Below are positions 58,904 to 64,000 of a stretch of DNA of 64,000 bases, piece after piece (within the stretch, counting starts at the first letter, position 1; every line of letters starts with the position of its first letter). Location of the stretch: NCBI GenBank assembly GCA_965279655.1, contig OZ257255.1:744001-808000 (forward strand), in the 5' to 3' direction. Source of the DNA: SCTM01 sp965279655 (GTDB lineage: Bacteria > Pseudomonadota > Alphaproteobacteria > Rhodospirillales > Rhodospirillaceae). The position numbers were made by a program, and so were the translations under genes. The notes beneath the pieces were generated by a model that did not search any database, had not been told where the DNA came from, and worked only from the letters and a program-made list of their open reading frames with translations.

Positions 58904-60253
58904 CTACTTCTTGGCGAATTCCGCGACGAAGTTCTCGAGCCAGCGGATATCGTAACTTCCGTCGATGATATCTTGTTCCGCGAGCACGGCCTGATGAAGC
59001 GGGATCGTGGTGTCGATCCCGTCGATGACATACTCGTGCAAGGCACGGCGCATGCGCATCAGGCATTCGTTGCGGGTGCTCCCCTGGACGATCAGCTTGG
59101 CGATCAGACTATCATAATGCGGCGGGATTTTGAATCCCGCGAACATGCCGGAGTCGACGCGCACCCGACGGCCGCCCGGCGCGTGATAGCCGGTGATCTT
59201 TCCCGGCGAAGGCGTGAAGGTGCGAGGGTTCTCCGCGTTGATGCGGCATTCCATCGCCCAGCCTTCGAAGGTGACGTCCTTCTGGCTGAACCCGAGTTCG
59301 AGGCCGGCGGAAACGCGGATCTGTTCGCGCACCAGGTCGAGGCCGGTGACCATTTCAGTCACCGGATGCTCCACCTGCAGGCGGGTGTTCATCTCGATGA
59401 AGTAGAACTTGCCGTCTTCATAGAGGAACTCGACCGTGCCGGCGTTGTAGTAGCCGATCTTGCGCATGGCCGCGCAGACGATCTCGCCGATCTCGTCGCG
59501 CTGCTGCGGATTGAGCGCGGGCGAGGGGGTTTCCTCGAAAATCTTCTGGTGTTTGCGCTGAAGCGAACAATCGCGTTCGCCCAGGTGCACGACGTTGCCG
59601 TGCTTGTCGCCCAGCACCTGGATCTCGATGTGGCGCGGACGGCCGAGGTATTTCTCCATGTAGACTTCGCCGTTGCCGAAGGCTGCCTTGGCCTCGGTGG
59701 TGGCGGTGGAGAACGCCTCGCGGATTTCAGAGTCGTTGTTGGCGACCTTCATGCCGCGTCCGCCGCCGCCGGCGGATGCCTTGATCAGCACGGGATAGCC
59801 CATCTCCCCGGCGAGCTGGGCAGCAGTTTCGGCGTCCGGCACCGCGCCGTCCGAACCGGGAACGACCGGAATGCCGATGGCTTTCGCGGTCTGCTTGGCG
59901 ATCACCTTGTCGCCCATCATCTTGATGTGTTCGGGCGAGGGACCGATGAACGTGATGCCGTGGTCGGCCACCATCTCGGCGAACGACGCGTTCTCCGACA
60001 GGAAGCCGTAGCCGGGATGGATCGCGTCGGCATTGGTGATGGTGGCGGCGGAAATGATCGCCGCCTTGTTCAAGTAGCTGTCGCGCGCCGGCGGCGGGCC
60101 GATGCACACGGTCTCGTCCGCAAGGCGCACATGCATGGCCTCGGAATCGGCGGTCGAATGCACCGCGACGGTCTTGATGCCCATCTCGCGGCACGCCCGC
60201 TGGACGCGCAAGGCGATTTCGCCGCGGTTGGCGATGAGGATCTTTTCGAACAT
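58904..60253 (-). CDS. accC: Acetyl-CoA carboxylase, biotin carboxylase subunit
   Basis: 449 aa. It carboxylates the biotin of AccB with ATP and bicarbonate in fatty-acid synthesis. Motifs: FEKILIANRGEIALRVQRAC, the glycine-rich ATP loop KASAGGGGRGMK, EKYLGRPRHIEIQVLGD, ERDCSLQRKHQKIFEE, FIEMNTRLQVEHPVTEMVTG and IDTTIPLHQAVLAEQDI. Length and all motifs are normal. It is 3 bp downstream of accB. Confidence 0.97.
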   Translation of the reverse strand: MFEKILIANRGEIALRVQRACREMGIKTVAVHSTADSEAMHVRLADETVCIGPPPARDSYLNKAAIISAATITNADAIHPGYGFLSENASFAEMVADHGITFIGPSPEHIKMMGDKVIAKQTAKAIGIPVVPGSDGAVPDAETAAQLAGEMGYPVLIKASAGGGGRGMKVANNDSEIREAFSTATTEAKAAFGNGEVYMEKYLGRPRHIEIQVLGDKHGNVVHLGERDCSLQRKHQKIFEETPSPALNPQQRDEIGEIVCAAMRKIGYYNAGTVEFLYEDGKFYFIEMNTRLQVEHPVTEMVTGLDLVREQIRVSAGLELGFSQKDVTFEGWAMECRINAENPRTFTPSPGKITGYHAPGGRRVRVDSGMFAGFKIPPHYDSLIAKLIVQGSTRNECLMRMRRALHEYVIDGIDTTIPLHQAVLAEQDIIDGSYDIRWLENFVAEFAKK

Positions 60254-60256
60254 CGC

Positions 60257-60811
60257 TTATTCGATGACGACGAGGACTTCGCCGTATTCCACCGGAGCGC
60301 CGTTATCCACCATGATGCGGACGATCTTGCCGCTGCGCGGCGCCTTCACCGGATTGAAGGTCTTCATGGCCTCGATGAGAACGATGGTCTGGCCTTCGGT
60401 GATATTGGCGCCGACGGTGATGAACGGGGCCGCGCCCGGCTCCGGCGAGAGATAGGCCACGCCCACCATCGGCGACTTCACCGCGCCAGGATGGCTGGCG
60501 GCATCGGCCGGCGTCGCAATGGGTGCGGCCGCCGCAACGGGGGCCGGCGCATGTGCCATGAGAGTCGGCGCGCCCGACACCACGGCGTGCTGCACATTGC
60601 GCGCCACGCGGATGCGCAGGCCGCCGGACTCATACTCGACCTCTGTGAGGCCGGTATCGTTCAGGACATCGGCAAGCTGACGTACGAGTTCGCTATCGAT
60701 CTTGGTCATCGTCTCCGTAACCTTCTTAGGGGCCGTCCCGACCGCCACTGTGGAAACCACGGGGGCAGCCGCGGGGGATGCGGCTTTCGCGGGACTCTTG
60801 GATTTCTTCAC
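60257..60811 (-). CDS. accB: Biotin carboxyl carrier protein of acetyl-CoA carboxylase
   Basis: 184 aa. The biotinyl domain holds the modified lysine Lys150 in VLIEAMKTFNPVKA. Ahead of it lies a Pro/Ala linker. The first 35 residues are Lys/Ala/Pro-rich and may come from the GTG start that overlaps the aroQ stop (GTGA); the more usual AccB N-terminus (TKIDSELVRQLADVLND) begins at residue 36, preceded by an ATG at 60706, so the shorter form is possible. Confidence 0.95.
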   Translation of the reverse strand: MKKSKSPAKAASPAAAPVVSTVAVGTAPKKVTETMTKIDSELVRQLADVLNDTGLTEVEYESGGLRIRVARNVQHAVVSGAPTLMAHAPAPVAAAAPIATPADAASHPGAVKSPMVGVAYLSPEPGAAPFITVGANITEGQTIVLIEAMKTFNPVKAPRSGKIVRIMVDNGAPVEYGEVLVVIE

Positions 60812-61257
60812 GCTTTTACCTTGGTGATGAGGTCCGCCATGGCATCGACCGCCAGCAGGTAACCGTGCGGGCCGAGGCCGCAGATCACCCCCGTCGCGAC
60901 GGCGCTGATGTACGAGTGGTGGCGGAAGTCCTCACGTTTGAAGATGTTCGAGATGTGTACTTCGATCACAGGCTGATCGGCGGCTGCCAGCGCATCCATG
61001 ATGGCGACCGAGGTGTGGGTGTAGCCGGCGGCGTTGATGATGATGCCATCGCAGGTGCCGCGGGCGGCCTGAATCCAGCCGATGATCTCGCCCTCGGCGT
61101 TGCTCTGGCGGAAATCGAGGGTGAGGTTGCGTTCCTTGGCCCTGCCGATGCAGGCGGTCTTGATGTCTTCAAGGGTCGCGCGGCCATAGATATGCGGTTC
61201 CCGCGCCCCAAGCAGGTTCAGGTTCGGTCCGTTGATGACCAAAATTGTCCGTGCCAC
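60808..61257 (-). CDS. aroQ: Type II 3-dehydroquinate dehydratase
   Basis: 149 aa. It converts 3-dehydroquinate to 3-dehydroshikimate in the shikimate pathway. Family motifs: ILVINGPNLNLLGAREPHIY (catalytic Tyr), FRQSNAEGEIIGWI, GIIINAAGYTHTSVAIMDAL (His) and IEVHISNIFKREDFRHHSYI. It heads the aroQ-accB-accC cluster, a common alphaproteobacterial order. It is divergent from thiSG with a 214-bp gap where I see no gene. Confidence 0.97.
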   Translation of the reverse strand: MARTILVINGPNLNLLGAREPHIYGRATLEDIKTACIGRAKERNLTLDFRQSNAEGEIIGWIQAARGTCDGIIINAAGYTHTSVAIMDALAAADQPVIEVHISNIFKREDFRHHSYISAVATGVICGLGPHGYLLAVDAMADLITKVKA

Positions 61258-61471
61258 GTGTGGTCCCGCCGCCCCAGAGTTCCCGCGGTCTTCGAAAAGC
61301 CGGTCAGGGATATACCAGGGCTTCGGTTAGAGCAACCTTTCCGGCGGCAGATGCCGCCTTGCGCGTTGACATTGTTAGGTTTTTTGAGGCAGCGCTTGAC
61401 CCGGCCCGGTTGCATCGGGCACTTGGGCCCCCCATACTGCCGCTCCATCCCCCAGACAGATCCCTACCTCC

Positions 61472-62467
61472 ATGACCATTATCCTGAACGGCGAAAGCCG
61501 CCCGCTCATCCCGCCGCAGACCGTCGCGGGCCTACTGGCCGACCTTGGCATCGACCATCGCAAGGTGGCCGTGGAGCGGAACCTGGAGATCGTGCCGAAG
61601 TCGGCCTTCGCCTCCACCCAATTGGGGGAGGGAGACCGGATCGAGATCGTGCACTTCATCGGCGGCGGGGAAGGGGATGTTCCGAACGACGCCCCGGACA
61701 AGGAGGGCTTTGTCATCTCCGGGCGCAAGTTCACATCCCGCCTGATTGTCGGCACCGGCAAGTACAAGGACTTCCCGGAAACCGCGCTGGCGATCGCCGC
61801 GTCGGGCGCGGAGATCGTGACGGTCGCCGTGCGGCGGGTGAACCTGTCCGACCCGTCCCAGCCGATGCTGGTCGATTACGTGGACCCGAAAAAGTACACG
61901 TTCCTGCCGAATACGGCGGGTTGCTACACCGCGCAGGACGCCGTGCGCACGCTGCGTCTGGCGCGCGAGGCCGGCGGCTGGAACTTGGTGAAACTGGAAG
62001 TCCTCGGCGACCAGAAGACCCTGTATCCCAATATGGTCGAGACGCTGAGCGCCGCCGAAGCCCTGATCAAGGACGGCTTCGAGGTGATGGTCTATTGCAG
62101 CGACGATCCGATCATGGCGAAGAAGCTCGAGGACCTCGGCTGCTGCGCCATCATGCCGCTGGGATCGCTGATCGGCTCCGGGTTGGGCATCCAGAGCCCT
62201 GTGAACATCCGACTGATTGTCGAGCAGTCCAAGGTGCCGGTGCTGGTTGACGCGGGCGTCGGCACCGCGTCCGACGCGGCCGTGGCGATGGAACTCGGCT
62301 GCGACGGCGTGCTGATGAACACCGCCATCGCCCATGCCAAGGACCCGATCCTCATGGCGAAGGCCATGAAGGCGGCGGTGGAGGCAGGGCGTCTGTGCTA
62401 TCTCGCCGGCCGCATGCCGAAAAAGATGTATGCCGATCCGTCGTCGCCCTTGGCGGGTTTGATCTAG
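61472..62467 (+). CDS. thiG: Fused sulfur carrier ThiS - thiazole synthase ThiG
   Basis: 331 aa. Residues 1-66 are ThiS (IILNGESRPLIPPQTVAGLL; VAVERNLEIVPKS; GDRIEIVHFIGGG, with the C-terminal-type Gly-Gly at 64-66). A short linker leads to ThiG from about residue 77 (FVISGRKFTSRLIVGTGKYK; NTAGCYTAQDAVRTLRLARE; LVKLEVLGD with catalytic Lys174; MPLGSLIGSGLGIQSP; VDAGVGTASDAAVAMELGCD). It makes the thiazole of thiamine. In separate ThiS the Gly-Gly must be a free end to take sulfur, which it is not here. No TPP riboswitch is evident upstream. Confidence 0.95.
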   Translation: MTIILNGESRPLIPPQTVAGLLADLGIDHRKVAVERNLEIVPKSAFASTQLGEGDRIEIVHFIGGGEGDVPNDAPDKEGFVISGRKFTSRLIVGTGKYKDFPETALAIAASGAEIVTVAVRRVNLSDPSQPMLVDYVDPKKYTFLPNTAGCYTAQDAVRTLRLAREAGGWNLVKLEVLGDQKTLYPNMVETLSAAEALIKDGFEVMVYCSDDPIMAKKLEDLGCCAIMPLGSLIGSGLGIQSPVNIRLIVEQSKVPVLVDAGVGTASDAAVAMELGCDGVLMNTAIAHAKDPILMAKAMKAAVEAGRLCYLAGRMPKKMYADPSSPLAGLI

Positions 62468-62553
62468 GCAGGAATTGCCCAGCCGCGCCGTCCTTGCCGC
62501 CCTGGGGGGCCATCGCCGTCTCCTAAGCACTTGAAATCCTGCAAATCCCGATT

Positions 62554-62568
62554 GGCATCGAGATTGCT
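62554..62568 (+). promoter_or_regulatory. Sigma-54-type promoter before flgE
   Basis: TTGGCATCGAGATTGCTT contains GG (62554-62555) and GC (62566-62567) separated by 10 bp, with flanking bases matching TGGCAC-n5-TTGCW at most positions. It lies 65 bp upstream of flgE. Caulobacter-type flagellar hook genes are transcribed by RpoN. Confidence 0.75.
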
Positions 62569-62632
62569 TCGTCAGGATGACGCCACCCGTGTGCCTTAGG
62601 CCCTGCGGGGGGCTTCCAGTCGGAGAAGTGCG

Positions 62633-63919
62633 ATGAGTCTTCAAGGGACGTTCAACACCGCGGTTCAGGGGATGAACACCGACGCGCATGCGATGTCGGT
62701 GATCTCGACCAATATCGCGAACGTGGCCACCACCGGCTACAAGACGCAGAACACGCACTTCCAGACGATCCTCAATCACGTTCGTCCGAACGAGCAGAAA
62801 TTCCTGAGCGTCAAGGCCGTCGACTGGCGCAACGTCTCGGAACAAGGCCAGATCGGCACGACCACCCGCTCGCTCGATCTCGCGATCAATGGGCGCGGTT
62901 TCATGATCACCAACAGCGAGGCCGACGGCTCCGGCATCTGGCAGTTCACGCGCGACGGCGCCCTTTACGGCAACGCCACCAACGTCGGCACGGCCACGGA
63001 CCCGGTGCCCGGTGTGCAGCTGAAGACCAGCGGCGGCGCCACGCTCTTTGGCTGGCCGGTCAATTCGGACGGCACCTTCACCGAGACCAGCAGCCTCTCG
63101 TCCCTGCAGCCCGTGACCTATTCCCAGGATGCGATCCTGCCCGCGAAGCCGACCGAAAACGTCCGTCTGGACGCGAACGTGTCGGGCGAGACGGAGGGAC
63201 GGCAGACCGTCACGGTTCCGTACATCGACCTGAACGGCGCGTCGCGCACGATCACCGTCGGCTTCTCGCCGGTGAACGGCGTCGTCGGTCCGAGCGGGTC
63301 GGTCGTGTCCACCTTCGATCTCGATTTCACCGCGTCGTCCGGTGAGAACATCACGTCTGTCGACAACCGGACGCAGTTCGGAACGCAAGCACAGCTGATC
63401 GTCCCCAGCACGGGCGTGCTGCAACTCACCATCGGCGACCCGCTGGCCACCGAGTTCCAAACAATCAACCTCGACCTGTCGCGCATGACGGACTTCAAGG
63501 ACCAGGGTCAGATCACGGTCCAGAACGTCGACGATGACGGTTACCTCGAAAGCCGCCTCAACAAGGTGTATTTCAATTCCGAAGGCGTGCTGATCGGCTC
63601 TTACGCCAACGCCGAAGTGCGAAGCCTTTTCAAGCTGCCGGTCGCCACCTTCGCGGTGGATGACAAGCTGTCGGCCATGCCGGGCAACTACTTCACCCGG
63701 ACCGCCGAGGCGGGCGACATGGATATCCGTGGCCTGGGATCGCAGAGCACCAGCACCGGCGGCACGGCGTTCGTTGCGAGCGCGCTTGAGCGTTCCACGG
63801 TCGACCTGGCTGACCAGTTCTCGCGCATGATCATCACGCAACGCGCCTACTCGAGCAACGCGCAGGTGGTGAAGACCGCGGACGAAATGACCCAAGCGGT
63901 GCGCGACCTGAAGCGCTAA
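62633..63919 (+). CDS. flgE: Flagellar hook protein FlgE
   Basis: 428 aa. N-terminal rod/hook motif LQGTFNTAVQGMNTDAHAMS followed by VISTNIANVATTGYKTQNTH; middle hook domains (DLAINGRGFMITNSEADGSG; FTRDGALYGNATNVGT); C-terminal SALERSTVDLADQFSRMIIT then QRAYSSNAQVVKTADEM. It forms the flagellar hook outside the cell. GGAG lies before the ATG. It is the only flagellar gene in the window, near the right edge; the neighbours are presumably beyond it. Confidence 0.95.
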   Translation: MSLQGTFNTAVQGMNTDAHAMSVISTNIANVATTGYKTQNTHFQTILNHVRPNEQKFLSVKAVDWRNVSEQGQIGTTTRSLDLAINGRGFMITNSEADGSGIWQFTRDGALYGNATNVGTATDPVPGVQLKTSGGATLFGWPVNSDGTFTETSSLSSLQPVTYSQDAILPAKPTENVRLDANVSGETEGRQTVTVPYIDLNGASRTITVGFSPVNGVVGPSGSVVSTFDLDFTASSGENITSVDNRTQFGTQAQLIVPSTGVLQLTIGDPLATEFQTINLDLSRMTDFKDQGQITVQNVDDDGYLESRLNKVYFNSEGVLIGSYANAEVRSLFKLPVATFAVDDKLSAMPGNYFTRTAEAGDMDIRGLGSQSTSTGGTAFVASALERSTVDLADQFSRMIITQRAYSSNAQVVKTADEMTQAVRDLKR

Positions 63920-63958
63920 GCCGCGGCGACGGCGGCTTCATTTCACCGCGGGCGCGTG

Positions 63959-63981
63959 CCATCCTGGAACCATCAGGATGG
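63959..63981. other. Small stem-loop after flgE
   Basis: CCATCCTG pairs perfectly with CAGGATGG around a 7-nt loop, 40 bp after the flgE stop. No U-run follows. It may be a weak terminator; the last 80 bp of the window show no recognisable gene start. Confidence 0.35.
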
Positions 63982-64000
63982 ACGGGTCGCGGAGCAACAC

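Noticed and set aside
58754..60862. 702-codon open frame antisense to accC/accB
   Set aside because: Shadow of conserved genes; low-complexity product.
61258..61471. TPP riboswitch or sigma-70 promoter before thiSG
   Set aside because: No CTGAGA-type thi box; a TTGACA at 61366 has no acceptable -10 at 16-18 bp.
63975..64000. Start of a new gene at the right edge (ATG at 63978)
   Set aside because: AGG touches the ATG and it lies in a hairpin arm; only eight codons are visible.

Overview
The window is high-GC DNA from an alphaproteobacterium; the genus is not resolved. The evidence is a Tad/Cpa pilus locus in Caulobacter-type order, a B12-dependent ribonucleotide reductase (NrdJ), an NDUFA12-family complex I protein, a DUF2155 protein beside aat, and a GG-N10-GC (sigma-54 type) promoter in front of a flagellar hook gene. 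Genes are densely packed and many neighbours overlap at ATGA or GTGA. I see no rRNA, tRNA, CRISPR array, transposase or prophage gene.

1-11.6 kb (minus strand): a nearly complete type IVc (Tad/Flp) pilus operon. It starts with the Flp pilin and a stem-loop, then runs cpaA, cpaB, cpaC, cpaD, cpaE, cpaF, tadB, tadC, a TPR lipoprotein, a pilus-assembly N-domain protein, a TadG-like protein, two TadE-like pseudopilins and the start of a Crp-like gene. 11.9-15.8 kb: a PrpD-family protein and a maleate-isomerase/arylmalonate-decarboxylase-family protein, an atypical stand-alone receiver protein, and a ribbon-helix-helix regulator lying between two paralogous small proteins.

15.9-42.4 kb: a mixed accessory region. 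It holds a secreted M1-M28-PDZ peptidase fusion, a secreted amidohydrolase, two acyltransferases of the FemAB/GNAT fold, an SnoaL-like protein and a sulfatase-modifying-factor-like lipoprotein. It also holds a Tat-exported alpha-hydroxy-acid dehydrogenase with an internal CxxCH heme-c motif, an MFS transporter, an SDR, an MDR reductase, two divergent peptide-binding proteins, an FAD oxidase, an FkbM-type protein and three paralogous SAM-methyltransferase-like proteins. Core genes in or beside it are parE, an acyl-CoA thioesterase and ridA.

42.9-51.4 kb: an E. coli-type serA, a YadG/YadH-type ABC exporter, and a siderophore-iron uptake locus (tonB divergent from a Fiu-type receiver, PiuC-type hydroxylase and PepSY protein) with Fur-like sites between. 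51.4-56.1 kb: nrdJ, translationally coupled to a degenerate CD-NTase/OAS-like nucleotidyltransferase homologue. This pair is one of the two most unusual findings, together with the CxxCH dehydrogenase.

56.3-64 kb: NDUFA12, two tandem MlaD proteins split by an intergenic palindrome, DUF2155, aat (3' ends overlapping), aroQ-accB-accC, a fused thiS-thiG gene and flgE. Several families of intergenic palindromic repeats are scattered between 26 and 59 kb.
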